A model generated the notes under the pieces. That model was not told where the DNA came from. It made no database searches and saw only the letters and a program-made list of their open reading frames with translations. Below are positions 17,167 through 27,076 of a stretch of 64,000 nucleotides of DNA, piece after piece. The stretch lies in contig NZ_QAAE01000007.1 in assembly GCF_003046585.1 (NCBI RefSeq), positions 1 through 64,000 of the forward strand, in the 5' to 3' direction. Position 1 is the first letter of the stretch. Every line of letters begins with the position of its first letter. The stretch is from Nitrosomonas aestuarii. GTDB taxonomy: Bacteria; Pseudomonadota; Gammaproteobacteria; Burkholderiales; Nitrosomonadaceae. The translations under genes were made by a program, and so were the position numbers.

Positions 17167-18918
17167 CTATGTCCGCTTAGGCCAGGGTGCAAAAGCATTT
17201 GTTACATTAGTCAGGACGGGTGCTAACCCGGGATGATGGCGGCGCAAAACAGTCAGCATGGAATTGTTTTCTATCCAATCGAGGCCTTCCTGAGTATAGA
17301 TTTCGGCTCTGTAATCATCCGTAAAAAAGCGATCGCTTTTCAACCGGCGCGAAGCCATCAGAATAAAAACTCTGAATGCGGTGTCGCTGAAGCCGAATCC
17401 TTCGGGAAGATCTTCGGCATAAAGACCCACCATTAAATCAACCTGATTTATATCATTGTCGTATATTACTCTGAGTTCTTGTGCCCATTGAGAGTTGCTG
17501 GTGATCTCTTCAAACGAGTTCACGCGTTCACGCCCCACCAGTTCGCGAAAGCGGTTGTAACGCGGCACGCCGCGCTCCCTGTCGCGTAGAATGTCTACTG
17601 CGGCCAGATCAAATGCTTCGCCCGTTGGTTTGACCAGCTTGCGCAGAAAGTTGGGATAGTTATGCAGCGTTAATGCACCTGGGTGTGCAATACCAAATGA
17701 GTAAAACAGATTCTCCATGCCGATATCTTCCATCATCGGGCGGGCTTGTTTGTCGAACCCCGCCATGAATGGTTTGCTGGTAAGAAATTTTCCATCCCGA
17801 TGAGAATAGAAATCAAATTGATCGGGTACCAGTGGATGCATACGGTAGACAGAAACAAATTCTTCTGTCAGGTAATAAGGTGCAGCATGATGTTCAGCCT
17901 TTGAGCCCGGTATGCCACTGAGTATCTCACTATTGCCGATGCGGCCAAACATGTTTTTGAATTTCCTGCCCAGCAAGCCCCACCAGTTGATATTCATTGC
18001 CATTGCGGTGGCTGGATGTGGAAGAATAGCCGGTGTCCATTCGACCGTATGAATTTTTGCAATCAGCGCTGCGTTGATGAGTCGTGCATGATTAAAAAGC
18101 TGCTCGTCATTCCATTGTGGATAGGCCTGTTTGAGATGATCACAGATGCTGTTATGTTCCTTGACGAATAAGGTGTGCAGCATGCTTAATCCGAACCACC
18201 AGGTGCCGGGGAAGGCGACCAGGTCAATTTTCAGTTCCGGATCGAAGGGTAAGAAACCACTTTTTTCAATACGCATTTTTCCATCAGTATGCGAACGGAG
18301 TTTGTCGATGGTTTCCTGATTGCTGCCATATATCTGGGAAGCATCCCACCAGTGTGTTTCGGTGTTGACAAACGTTTGCGGTTCGTCTGAAGCGGCTGGG
18401 CGGCTTTGATCAGCGAGCGTTTTGTCAATCTTCATTGGACGTTGATCCTGCGGCCAGGTATCTTTACCTTCGATTGGCACTTCCCATTGATTGTCAGGTT
18501 GATTACGCCCGTGCGAGAACCAGTCATGTGTCTGGAATTGAATCCAGGAAGCCGCGTTGATATTCAAAATAGTTGCTGGAATAAAGTTATTTCGAGTAAG
18601 CAATGCCTGGCTTACCTTTCGGCTGTTGGGGCTGTGTATGTTGGGTGTATCTGTGATGGAATCCTGCAATGGTACATTGCGTCCAAAGCGGGTTCCGGCC
18701 ATGCCCATTTCCGGATGTTTAAGGTCATTAAAACTGCCATCGATCGTGCGGGTGGTCAAATAGGATTGACTGGTGTCGGGAACGGGCTTGGGGAGCTTGT
18801 CGGAGTGAGGTAAGTGGGCGGTGTCGTGAAGATTTTTTTTTCTTAATTGAGTGCGAAACTGAATGAGTCTCAGCAAAGCGAGTAAAACGGGTAATTTATG
18901 CCAGGGACGATTAAACAT
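17167..18918 (-). CDS. Cyclooxygenase/alpha-dioxygenase-like haem peroxidase
   Basis: A 583-residue member of the animal haem peroxidase superfamily, closest in motif pattern to plant fatty acid alpha-dioxygenases. The distal haem His is His131 in FQTHDWF. The catalytic Tyr and proximal His are Tyr358 and His361 in SVYRMHPL, with the Tyr-x-x-His spacing of cyclooxygenases. KIHTVEWT (His290) matches the fatty-acid carboxylate-binding His of alpha-dioxygenases, and VLRRH (559-560) offers Arg candidates. The N-terminus has a short hydrophobic stretch (about 9-20), which may be a membrane anchor. The likely reaction is dioxygenation of a fatty acid; this is inference. An FAD oxidase follows 2 bp downstream. 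Confidence 0.88.
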   Translation of the reverse strand: MFNRPWHKLPVLLALLRLIQFRTQLRKKNLHDTAHLPHSDKLPKPVPDTSQSYLTTRTIDGSFNDLKHPEMGMAGTRFGRNVPLQDSITDTPNIHSPNSRKVSQALLTRNNFIPATILNINAASWIQFQTHDWFSHGRNQPDNQWEVPIEGKDTWPQDQRPMKIDKTLADQSRPAASDEPQTFVNTETHWWDASQIYGSNQETIDKLRSHTDGKMRIEKSGFLPFDPELKIDLVAFPGTWWFGLSMLHTLFVKEHNSICDHLKQAYPQWNDEQLFNHARLINAALIAKIHTVEWTPAILPHPATAMAMNINWWGLLGRKFKNMFGRIGNSEILSGIPGSKAEHHAAPYYLTEEFVSVYRMHPLVPDQFDFYSHRDGKFLTSKPFMAGFDKQARPMMEDIGMENLFYSFGIAHPGALTLHNYPNFLRKLVKPTGEAFDLAAVDILRDRERGVPRYNRFRELVGRERVNSFEEITSNSQWAQELRVIYDNDINQVDLMVGLYAEDLPEGFGFSDTAFRVFILMASRRLKSDRFFTDDYRAEIYTQEGLDWIENNSMLTVLRRHHPGLAPVLTNVTNAFAPWPKRT

Positions 18919-19308
18919 TTTAACGACTCCCAGAAAATGTAAAGGACTTATACGCTAGTCATACGGGTAAACCTTGAACCTCGTTGTTTTATATTTAATT
19001 TTGCTAAACTTGGCGGAACAAATTTGTGCAGCTTATTGCCCTGAAACTGTTTGCAGAAAATGACCCCAGTGCCTGAATGAACTCGTTAAAAAACGGTGAA
19101 TATCAGTGTCTCTGCTTGCTGAAGCGTACGCAATGACCAAGGGGTTGTCAATTTTTTTGACACATTACAATGACAACAACCGGTGTTGTCAGTGCATTTG
19201 ATGCCATTGTTTCAGGCTAGAAATTCATTCTGTTCGTATGAGTGATGAAAATGGCTAGGCATAAGGAATTCAATTGCGGTTCCCAGGTTGTGGAACAACA
19301 TTATTTTG
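18919..19308. other. Region upstream of the peroxidase operon
   Basis: No gene is seen. The stretch carries repeated TTGTCA/TGACAA half-sites at 19145-19191, then runs into an IS110 transposase remnant. It should hold the promoter of the peroxidase-oxidase operon. Confidence 0.55.
19145..19191. promoter_or_regulatory. Cluster of TTGTCA/TGACAA inverted half-sites
   Basis: Four half-sites are packed in 47 bp: TTGTCA (19145), TGACAC (19158), TGACAA (19171) and TTGTCA (19186). They form two inverted repeats, TGTCAA-N5-TTGACA and TGACAAC-N7-GTTGTCA. The cluster is about 230 bp upstream of the peroxidase start, so it looks like an operator array. Confidence 0.45.
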
Positions 19309-19931
19309 TCAGTGCATATTGATAAAATTATCCATCTTTCTCAAAATGTAATATAGCTCTCTTGCGATATAACGTTTAAGACAGCGAAGCGCTTCAAGTT
19401 TCGTGTGGTCCTGAGTTAAATGTTTCTCAACTTACTCTTTAGTTCTGACGTCTGTCTTCGGTCTCTCTATTGCAATAATATGCAGCGCGCTGCTGGCTGC
19501 TCTATCGCCATCACGATTCAATCTGTTTCTGTTGACCTTGCTTGGTGAGGCAGGAATTGACTTGACACCGCATAATGCGGCAAAGTCAGCTTCAGACTTT
19601 AAGCGTTCCGGGTTGTTTCCTACGGTAATAAGTGACTATGCCGCAGATATATATCCAATGGCTTTGCCTGCAATCAGTTCGGGGATAATTCATTAACAAT
19701 GACTGAAATCATTACACCCAAATTCGCAATTTCGTTATGTGACTCCAAATATCTACATGCAAGTGATTTGAATATAATTTTGTATGTAGTTGAAATATCG
19801 TGATACCCACTCAGATCTGGTCACCGGGCAGCAGAAGTCTGTATTAATTGCATTCGAGTCAATGTACGTAGTGATCCACGAATAGCTTCAGGTGCGGAAG
19901 TTGAGAAACGCCTGGTAATTAGATCTTTGAG
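19309..19931 (-). pseudogene. IS110-family transposase remnant
   Basis: Translated on the minus strand with a few frame changes and stops, this stretch matches the middle and C-terminal parts of IS110-family transposases: LKDLIT, RGSLRTLTRMQLIQTSAA, DISTTYKIIFKSLACRYL, VGNNPERLKSEADFAALCGV, NRLNRDGDRAASSALHIIAI and LEALRCLKRYIARELYYILR. The N-terminal DEDD catalytic half is missing, and at least one frameshift and several stops interrupt the rest. It is therefore inactive. The truncated end lies 3 bp from the stop of the neighbouring hydrolase gene, marking an old insertion or deletion junction. Confidence 0.85.
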
Positions 19932-19934
19932 TTG

Positions 19935-20552
19935 CTATATCTTGTGGAATTTGTGAATAATTCGCTTGAGTAAGGTCAGATTGCCATGAAAGAAATGTCC
20001 GACACCAGGAACGACAACAATCGGTAATGAAAGTGGAGCTGCCCAGTCGAGCACCGTATTTAACGGGATAATTTCATCTTTGTTGCCATGAATGATTAAA
20101 GTATGCTCGCGTATTTCTTGGAGGAGCGGCGTGTTTGTTTGTTGTATGGATGGTGCTATCAAAATCAGCGATTGTGGATTTAACCGTTCGACTGCACGTA
20201 ACTGAACACCGCCACCAAACGAGAAACCGGCGAGTAGCAGCGGCATTTCACTTGAATGATCATGAAACTGATTTTGAATGGTCTGTGTTACGGCGGCAAC
20301 ATCGTCGACTTCGCCAGTGCCGTGGTCAAAAATACCTTCGCTTTCACCGACACCGCGAAAATTGAATTTGACTGCAATAAATCCGAGTTCAAGTGTGCTG
20401 TTGAATAAGGTATATACCACTTTGTTGTCCATCGTTCCGCCATGTAGCGGGTGAGGGTGTGCAATTACTGCGATGCCTCTGGGCCTGATTTTTGGTTCCG
20501 CCAGTATGGTTTCAATTTTGCCAGCGGGGCCGTCAATGAAAAATTTATGCAT
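19935..20552 (-). CDS. Alpha/beta hydrolase, COG2945 type
   Basis: A 205-residue serine hydrolase. The nucleophile elbow is GFSFGG, the oxyanion region is HPHPLHGGTMDN, and the final catalytic His sits in GVGHFFHGNL. FNFRGVGESEG is typical of the COG2945 subfamily. No signal peptide is seen, so it acts in the cytoplasm. The natural ester or thioester substrate is not known. It precedes an IS110 remnant and follows the ferredoxin gene by 33 bp on the same strand. Confidence 0.85.
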   Translation of the reverse strand: MHKFFIDGPAGKIETILAEPKIRPRGIAVIAHPHPLHGGTMDNKVVYTLFNSTLELGFIAVKFNFRGVGESEGIFDHGTGEVDDVAAVTQTIQNQFHDHSSEMPLLLAGFSFGGGVQLRAVERLNPQSLILIAPSIQQTNTPLLQEIREHTLIIHGNKDEIIPLNTVLDWAAPLSLPIVVVPGVGHFFHGNLTLLKRIIHKFHKI

Positions 20553-20585
20553 AAAAAATTCAGTACAATCAATATTGATGGCGTA

Positions 20586-20894
20586 CTAGATTTTTAAACG
20601 TTCTACAATGCGGCCATTGATCAGATGTTCATTGATAATTTCATCGATATCCTCTTTGTCTATGTAGGTATACCAGACTTCTTCTGGATAAACGACGATA
20701 ACCGGGCCTTCGTCACAACGGTCAAGGCAACCGGCGTTGTTAATGCGCACCTTGTTTTTACCATGCAGTTTGAGCGCTTTAATTCGTCCTTTGGCATAAT
20801 CACGGAGCTCTTGTGCACCCATGTTGTTACAGCAGACGGCATTGTCCGCGCGTTGATTGGTACAAAAGAATACATGGTGTTGATAGTAATTCAT
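20586..20894 (-). CDS. Thioredoxin-like [2Fe-2S] ferredoxin
   Basis: A 102-residue protein of the Shethna-type, thioredoxin-fold ferredoxin family. Candidate cluster ligands are the Cys in FFCTNQR, a Cys in AVCCNNMG, and the two in GCLDRCDEGP. The C-terminal VWYTYIDKEDIDEIINEHL is the conserved end of the family. It is a small electron carrier; its partner is not evident from the neighbours. Confidence 0.88.
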   Translation of the reverse strand: MNYYQHHVFFCTNQRADNAVCCNNMGAQELRDYAKGRIKALKLHGKNKVRINNAGCLDRCDEGPVIVVYPEEVWYTYIDKEDIDEIINEHLINGRIVERLKI

Positions 20895-21064
20895 TTTGAT
20901 CGCTAGAGTTTTAATTCGAAATTTACAGATTATACGCGCGGGCTGTTTACATATTTAAACATATTTTGTGTTTTTTTGACTTGGATTTAAATATTTGCTA
21001 CTTTCCGCCCCACACCAAAAGGTTCTATTTTCTAAATCCCGGAAAATAACAGACAGAGGATAAG

Positions 21065-22642
21065 ATGCACGAAGAAACACAGATGCATGGCTTGAAAGCA
21101 AAGGGCCTCAAAAAAGGATCGGTATCCAGATTGGCTGCGGTCACAATCGGTCTGGCGGCGACTGCGCCGGCATATTCCCTGGCCGGTGCATTGGGTTACG
21201 GTGCAGCCGGAAGCGGTTATCAATTGCCAATTGTATTTATCTTGTCTGTCATTCCTATGTTCTTTGTGGCATTGTCCTACAAACATCTTACAGCTGCTGC
21301 ACCGGATGCAGGTACCATTTTTACATGGGGTACCAAGGCAATAGGGCCTCGCGTTGGTTGGTTCGGTGGATGGGCGCTTCTATTGGGTAGTATACTGGCC
21401 GGTGTGGCCGCGACCCAGATCACGGTGATTTCAGCGGCGGTCATTTTTGGAATGGATGATACGCCAATATGGTTCCATATTTTAGTCGCGGTACTTTTTA
21501 TTTTCAGTACCACCTATATTACAGCGCTTGGCGCCAAGGAATCTTCGCGCACTACGCTAATTCTAACCGCTGCGCAATATGCAATACTTATTCTGCTCGC
21601 TGCAGCCTTGTTTATGCACGTCCTGCAAGGTGACGCGGTGAGTACTGCTGAGCCTTTTTCATGGGAATGGTTTAATCCGTTTGCCATTCCTTCATTTGAT
21701 GTCTTTTTGAGCGGTTTTATGATTGCATTGTTCATATTCTGGGGATTCGATGCTTCGCTGGCCATGTCCGAAGAAACTGACGGCAGCTCTGAACAGGCCG
21801 GCCGCAGTGGTGTGATTGCCATGAGTATTACTGTTTTTACCTATGTGATCTTCTCGATCGCGGCGTTGGCGTATGCCGGTATTGATCCAAATCATGAATC
21901 GAGCCTGACGCATCCGAACAATATTGGATCCAGTATTACGGCATTGGCAACAGACATTGTCGGGAATCAGGGCGCTTTGGTTGCTGCCATTGTCATTTGT
22001 GTTTCAGCTTTCTCGGCGACAATGTCAACAATCATGCCTTCAGCCCGTATTGCTTTGGCGATGGCGACTTACCGGGCGATCCCGCATCGCTTTGCGTCTG
22101 TGAATGAAGCAACGCAAACACCGAAGTTTGCCACCTGGACAATTGGCTTGATGACATTAGTCATCTATATGACGTTGAGTTTGATCAGCGAGTCGATTGT
22201 TGAAGATACGATTCACAGCGTCAGCATCGCGGTTTGTACCTTTTATATTGTGGCGGCATCGTCATGTGCGCTCTATTTTCATCGAACTGCCTTTAATCAT
22301 TGGCATACTGCTTTATCACAAGTCATTTTGCCTGCCATGGCTGCAGCCGTCTTGATTATTGTGGCTGTGCTTCAAGCATGGAATATGATAGACCCCGAAT
22401 ATGGATCAAGCGGTTCCATAGCGGGAGTGGGTGCGGTGTTTGTCATCGGTGTCATTTCATTATTTTTCGGTATTCTACTGATGATATTATGGAATTTACG
22501 AGAACGCAGATTTTTTAACGGGGAAACACTACCCCTTGAAAGGGCGCACATGGTGCCTGACAAACCTGGTGAGCTGATCACTGGTAATGGCGGGATCGAT
22601 AAGTCTGTCAGTCATCTGCTTTCAGGTCAGAAGAAGGATTGA
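21065..22642 (+). CDS. APC-family amino acid permease
   Basis: A 525-residue transporter with about twelve hydrophobic helices. The N-terminal helix carries the unwound substrate-binding pattern of the APC superfamily (AATAPAYSLAGALGYG), and FWGFDASLAMSEETDGSSEQAG in helix 6 and its loop is characteristic. A good ribosome-binding site (GAGGAT) lies just before the ATG. The C-terminus is soluble and polar. The substrate is probably an amino acid or amine, but cannot be named. It is convergent with ubiB. Confidence 0.88.
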   Translation: MHEETQMHGLKAKGLKKGSVSRLAAVTIGLAATAPAYSLAGALGYGAAGSGYQLPIVFILSVIPMFFVALSYKHLTAAAPDAGTIFTWGTKAIGPRVGWFGGWALLLGSILAGVAATQITVISAAVIFGMDDTPIWFHILVAVLFIFSTTYITALGAKESSRTTLILTAAQYAILILLAAALFMHVLQGDAVSTAEPFSWEWFNPFAIPSFDVFLSGFMIALFIFWGFDASLAMSEETDGSSEQAGRSGVIAMSITVFTYVIFSIAALAYAGIDPNHESSLTHPNNIGSSITALATDIVGNQGALVAAIVICVSAFSATMSTIMPSARIALAMATYRAIPHRFASVNEATQTPKFATWTIGLMTLVIYMTLSLISESIVEDTIHSVSIAVCTFYIVAASSCALYFHRTAFNHWHTALSQVILPAMAAAVLIIVAVLQAWNMIDPEYGSSGSIAGVGAVFVIGVISLFFGILLMILWNLRERRFFNGETLPLERAHMVPDKPGELITGNGGIDKSVSHLLSGQKKD

Positions 22643-22719
22643 CTTGATTTTGCAGTCTGCCAAACCAAGTTTGCATCGTGTTGGAGCAGATGTAGATGAA
22701 ATCTGCCTGGTAAATGAAT

Positions 22720-24234
22720 TTATAACAGGGTCTGCCACAGCAGTAATGCAATTAGTAATAGAATCACTAAAATCAGCAGACGGTTTTGTTGCTTGCTTTC
22801 TGAAATTAAAAGCTGCATTTTTTCTTCAAGTCCCTGATTACGGTTTTCAGACAATAAATGATGAAGCAGGCGGGGAAATTGTGGAAAGATTATAGCCCAG
22901 TTGGGTGCTTCCTTTTGCATACGGCTCGTTAAGCCGCGTAATCCAATTTGTTCAGACATCCAGTTTTCAAGAAATGGCTTGGCTGTTTTCCAGAGATCAA
23001 GATTGGGGTCCAGGTCGCGTCCCAGCCCCTCAATATTAAGGAGTGTTTTTTGCAACAATACCAGTTGCGGTTGAATTTCAACATTGAATTGACGTGATGT
23101 CTGAAACAATTGAAACAATACGCGTCCGAATGAAATTTCTCTGAGTGGTTTGTCAAAAATAGGCTCGCAAACGGCGCGAATAGCCGTTTCAAAATCATCC
23201 ACACGGGTATTCTTGGGCGCCCAGCCGGCTTCCACATGGGCCTGCGCAACACGTCCGTAGTCCCGTCTGAAAAAAGCCAGAAAGTTTTGCGCCAGATAGT
23301 TTTTGTCTTCATCACTGAGTGTGCCCATGATGCCAAAATCAACTGCGATATATCGGCCATCCTGTCCAACGAAAATATTGCCAGGGTGCATGTCGGCATG
23401 AAAATAACCATCTCTAAATACCTGCGTGAAGAAAATTTCAACGCCAACGCGCGCCAGCTGCGGAATATCGATACCTTGCTCGACCAATTCGTCAACATGA
23501 CTGATCGGAGCACCCGAAACACGCTCCATGACCATCACATTGTCGCGGCAGTAATCCCAATAAACTTCCGGAACCAGTAATAATGGGGAGTTTGAAAAAT
23601 TTCTCCGCAGCTGACTGCAGTTGGCTGCTTCGCGCATTAAATCAAGTTCGTCATCCAGATGACGTGCAAATTCCGATACAACCTGTCTGAGTTTTAAGCG
23701 TCTCCCATCCGGCCACAAAGATTCAGCAAGCCAGGCGCCGGTATCCATCAATGCGATGTCATGCGCGATGATGGGTGCAATACTGGGCCGCAAAACTTTA
23801 ACAGCGACTTGAGTGCCATCATGTAAAACTGCAAAGTGAACTTGCGCCACAGAAGCGCTGGCAACCGGTTTCTTATCAAATCTAAGAAAAACTTCATCAA
23901 CTGTTCGCCCATAAGCTTTTTCCAGTATGGTTAGAACGATATCCGAAGAAAAAGACGGTACCTGATCTTGCAGTTTTGCCAGTTCATCGGCAATGTCATG
24001 CGGCAGCAAATCTCGCCGGGTCGACAACATTTGGCCAAATTTGACAAAAATAGGACCTAACGCTTCCAGGGCGAGGCGTAACCGTTCTCCACGTGGACGG
24101 TCTAGATTGCGCCAGAAAGTCAGCCATTGGATGGGTTTCTTTAGAAACCGTAATGGGCCGTGACTTAAAAAAAACTCATCCAGTCCAAAACGAAATGCAA
24201 CAGATTGTATTTTTAGGAGGCGAAATATGCGCAT
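22720..24234 (-). CDS. ubiB: Ubiquinone biosynthesis regulatory kinase-like protein UbiB
   Basis: A 504-residue member of the ABC1/ADCK/UbiB atypical kinase family. The hallmark KxGQ motif is KFGQMLSTR (66-74). The Ala-rich nucleotide loop is ASASVAQVH, the catalytic region is [11 protein letters not shown], and the metal-binding DFG equivalent is VDFGIMG. Two hydrophobic helices close the C-terminus ([15 protein letters not shown]). UbiB is required for ubiquinone synthesis as an ATPase rather than a classical kinase. ubiJ lies 121 bp upstream on the same strand; ubiE, usually third in this cluster, is not here. Confidence 0.95.
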   Translation of the reverse strand: MRIFRLLKIQSVAFRFGLDEFFLSHGPLRFLKKPIQWLTFWRNLDRPRGERLRLALEALGPIFVKFGQMLSTRRDLLPHDIADELAKLQDQVPSFSSDIVLTILEKAYGRTVDEVFLRFDKKPVASASVAQVHFAVLHDGTQVAVKVLRPSIAPIIAHDIALMDTGAWLAESLWPDGRRLKLRQVVSEFARHLDDELDLMREAANCSQLRRNFSNSPLLLVPEVYWDYCRDNVMVMERVSGAPISHVDELVEQGIDIPQLARVGVEIFFTQVFRDGYFHADMHPGNIFVGQDGRYIAVDFGIMGTLSDEDKNYLAQNFLAFFRRDYGRVAQAHVEAGWAPKNTRVDDFETAIRAVCEPIFDKPLREISFGRVLFQLFQTSRQFNVEIQPQLVLLQKTLLNIEGLGRDLDPNLDLWKTAKPFLENWMSEQIGLRGLTSRMQKEAPNWAIIFPQFPRLLHHLLSENRNQGLEEKMQLLISESKQQNRLLILVILLLIALLLWQTLL

Positions 24235-24355
24235 TAAAATATTTTTGAATGTTTATTTTCAGAATTTTTAATTCTAAAAAAAGTTAAGCCGATTTATGAT
24301 TTAATTGACGCTGGACAATGAATGGTTGATCGAATATATTTGGCTGACTTGCAGT

Positions 24356-24955
24356 TTAACGGTTATTGAGCGTATCTTTTAAAAAGATTTGATTAATCCG
24401 GTGTTCTAGTTGATTGACATCATGCTTCAATTCATTTAATTGGCGCGAGAAGTCTTTAATTGCGTTGGATTTGGCAATAATTGGCCGTTCTTCCTGCCAG
24501 TACTCGCCAAGTGCATCTGATAAATTCTTAACCAGATGAATATGCCACTGGAAGAAACTATCTTTAGCCTTGGTGATGCGATGCGCTGGGATATCGCCGA
24601 GTATTTTGCTAAGTGCCTGTTCAAAATTGGGTTTAAGATACTTACTGACAGTAATGAGATCTTCTGCAAATAAAGCATCGCCCGATATGCTAATACCGTC
24701 ATAAGCTGACTCATCATGCATTATCAATCCTGGCAAGATTGCGGGTAGTATCGAAAGTGTGGTATCTGCTTCAAGATTGTCCGTGTTGCTTTGCATCTCA
24801 CCATTAGCCAGTACGATCATTTTAAAATGTGCGATTGGCGGGATACGAATACAAACAATTTTGCCTTCATGTGGCTGCAATCGTTTACACGCCCAGCTTT
24901 CACTGCGCAGGATGTAATTGAGTGGATTTGTCGCAAAGGATGCTGGCATTTTCAA
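24356..24955 (-). CDS. ubiJ: Ubiquinone biosynthesis accessory factor UbiJ (SCP2 domain)
   Basis: A 199-residue protein with an N-terminal SCP2 lipid-binding domain (about 15-110) and a C-terminal helical segment (about 170-195) with heptad-like Leu/Val spacing that suggests a coiled coil. UbiJ organises the soluble Ubi complex and binds ubiquinone intermediates. Its position upstream of ubiB supports the assignment. An ATG two codons downstream (24949) is an equally possible start. Confidence 0.82.
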   Translation of the reverse strand: MKMPASFATNPLNYILRSESWACKRLQPHEGKIVCIRIPPIAHFKMIVLANGEMQSNTDNLEADTTLSILPAILPGLIMHDESAYDGISISGDALFAEDLITVSKYLKPNFEQALSKILGDIPAHRITKAKDSFFQWHIHLVKNLSDALGEYWQEERPIIAKSNAIKDFSRQLNELKHDVNQLEHRINQIFLKDTLNNR

Positions 24956-25403
24956 TCTGCTGGAAAATTACTTGTTGTTAAAACTGACAGGTAATTAAGA
25001 AATAAAAAATATGATTTAATTAATACAATCACTACGTTATTCTATCAAGTAAACAATATATGTTGCTACATTGCATCGGTTATTTACACATCCGCTTCAA
25101 TTTCAATACGTCGCTATTGTATCTCTATTTTGACGGGTGCTGTAAGCTACATCGCAAGATAATCATTTATCAGTCTATAAGAACTCGTTAATAATCGATG
25201 TCGTTTATTGCATCATAGGTCAGAATAATCAAAATCAATCGACAATCAATTGCTGTCAGATGGTTAGTAAAAGAATATCTTCAAAATAGAAAACAGCTGG
25301 ATTGTATGGTTAAAATATATAAGCCGCCACTTGTTTTAAGTGCGATACGTCATTAATCGGTTGGTTGTTCTGACGCTCAAGGAGGTAACCACACATTTTT
25401 TTT
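24956..25403. other. Intergenic region, no gene seen
   Basis: AT-rich sequence with many stops in all frames. I see no RNA gene, terminator or clear repeat. It runs into a decayed gene at 25404. Confidence 0.5.
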
Positions 25404-25718
25404 GAACAGCAGTTGGCCGCAGGTAATTTGCAGCCAGCTTACAAGACAGCACCATTGGATCACGCAATGGCGTAACCCGCTATCGGTTCATGATGGTCAT
25501 TCCGAATGATAGAGTTTGCCTGGTATGCTCACGGTGAAGTCCTTGCTAAGGATATGCAATTCATGTTTGTAGAAAAATAACCGATTGATGCTGCAACCGG
25601 CTACAAACCAGAAAAGCTACGTGGTGCATTTACGATTTCCAAGATTCTGAATAAGGATAGCTTGATTGATATATGGGCGTTTCGAATACCCTTGGACATG
25701 TAATAGCTTTCTTGTGAT
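25404..25718 (+). pseudogene. Decayed gene of unknown family
   Basis: One frame keeps protein-like character over about 100 codons but is broken by at least three stops (for example TAA at 25578). Readable blocks are EQQLAAGNLQPAYKTAPLDH, MIEFAWYAHGEVLAKDMQFM, PIDAATGYKPEKLRGAFTIS and KDSLIDIWAFSNTLGHVIAF. The frame stays the same across the stops, so the damage seems to be point mutations. I do not recognise the family. Confidence 0.45.
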
Positions 25719-25952
25719 GATTCGCACCGAGTTTCGTGGAATCAAGTGAATGAAAAAATGAAGTTCTTAAACACAGACTGTTTCGCGTTTTACGTTAGCG
25801 GTTAAGTCTGTTAGTGCAAGTGGAATGAATTAAACCATCAATAGCAGAGAATGCTATAAATTCTGTACATTGCATAACTGCTATGACCGCAGTGCCATAC
25901 TTGGCAGCGAATATAGCAGACGGTAAGTATCCAACCAAATAAAAAGTTGAAA

Positions 25953-26804
25953 ATGCGCAAAGTGATCAATCGATTTTCTTTTCTGTTTCTTGCTTGCGTG
26001 TTATTACTCTATGGTTGTTCAGGTTTGTTTTATTATCCTGACGACAAACACCGCTTTTACGATCCCCAGGCAGCAGGTTATTCACCGGAAAATATTTTTT
26101 TTACAGATGTTGCTCAAAGAAAGCTCCATGGTTGGTGGTTTCCTGCCAAAAAATCGCCAGCAAAGGCAACCATTATTTTTTTTCATGGTAATGCAGAAAA
26201 CTTGACTTCTCATTTCCTGCAATTAGCATGGGTAAGTGCTGAACACTATAACCTCTTTATTTTTGATTACCCCGGTTTCGGGCGCTCAGAGGGAAAGCCA
26301 ACCCCGAAGAGTTGCCTCGAATCAGGTTATGCTGCAGTTGATTGGGTTAACAAGCATAGGGCCAATAATGGTCCGATTATCATTTATGGCCAGAGTGTAG
26401 GCGGGATAATTGCATTACGGACAGCTATTGATAAAAAAACCGAGATAAACTTAAAACTGGTGGTGGCAGACAGTACTTTTGATTCTTTTCAGCAAATAGC
26501 GCGCGTCAAGTTATCCCGTCACTGGTTGACCTGGCCGATGCAGCCGTTAAGCTATATTTTATTAAACGATCGCTGGGCTCCTGACAACCTGGAATCACTG
26601 TCACCTGTGCTTGTTCTGGTTATACACGGAGAAAAAGACAGGATTGTAGAACCCATGTTTAGTGACATGATTTTTGAAAAGCTGGTCGAACCGAAAACGC
26701 TTTGGAAAATTCCGGGAGGAGGGCATATAGATGTGTTTTGGGGACATGAATTCAAATACCGCAGTAAATTTCTAACTTTTATTGAGCGTTTAGATAACTT
26801 TTAA
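25953..26804 (+). CDS. Lipoprotein alpha/beta hydrolase
   Basis: A 283-residue precursor with a lipobox-type signal (FLACVLLLYGC) followed by a serine hydrolase fold. The oxyanion strand is FFHGNAEN, the nucleophile elbow is GQSVGG, an acid candidate lies in HGEKDRIV, and the His in GGHIDVFWGHE. The family resembles human ABHD13/yeast Bem46-like proteins. It should be anchored in the periplasm or outer membrane. I start at ATG 25953; TTG 25947 would add two residues. The substrate is unknown. Confidence 0.85.
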   Translation: MRKVINRFSFLFLACVLLLYGCSGLFYYPDDKHRFYDPQAAGYSPENIFFTDVAQRKLHGWWFPAKKSPAKATIIFFHGNAENLTSHFLQLAWVSAEHYNLFIFDYPGFGRSEGKPTPKSCLESGYAAVDWVNKHRANNGPIIIYGQSVGGIIALRTAIDKKTEINLKLVVADSTFDSFQQIARVKLSRHWLTWPMQPLSYILLNDRWAPDNLESLSPVLVLVIHGEKDRIVEPMFSDMIFEKLVEPKTLWKIPGGGHIDVFWGHEFKYRSKFLTFIERLDNF

Positions 26805-27076
26805 AAGTTGTAGGTGCGATTTTGAGAAATATATCGGTATGTTTGATAGCGTTGCCGCGGCAATGCCGATAGTTTCACAGCAATCTGTTAAAATCCATCA
26901 TTGACTTTTTTTGACACTCCGAGGAACTTTGCGTAGATTTGACACGTTCAAATAAAAATTTTTATTTAGATCATCTGCCTGTAGTTCATGTAAATTTGGC
27001 TGCTTTCAAACCGAGTGCGTTTCAGCCAAGTGTTATTTAGGTTTGGAGCAGAAATATCCTTGATGAGGAGAGTATT

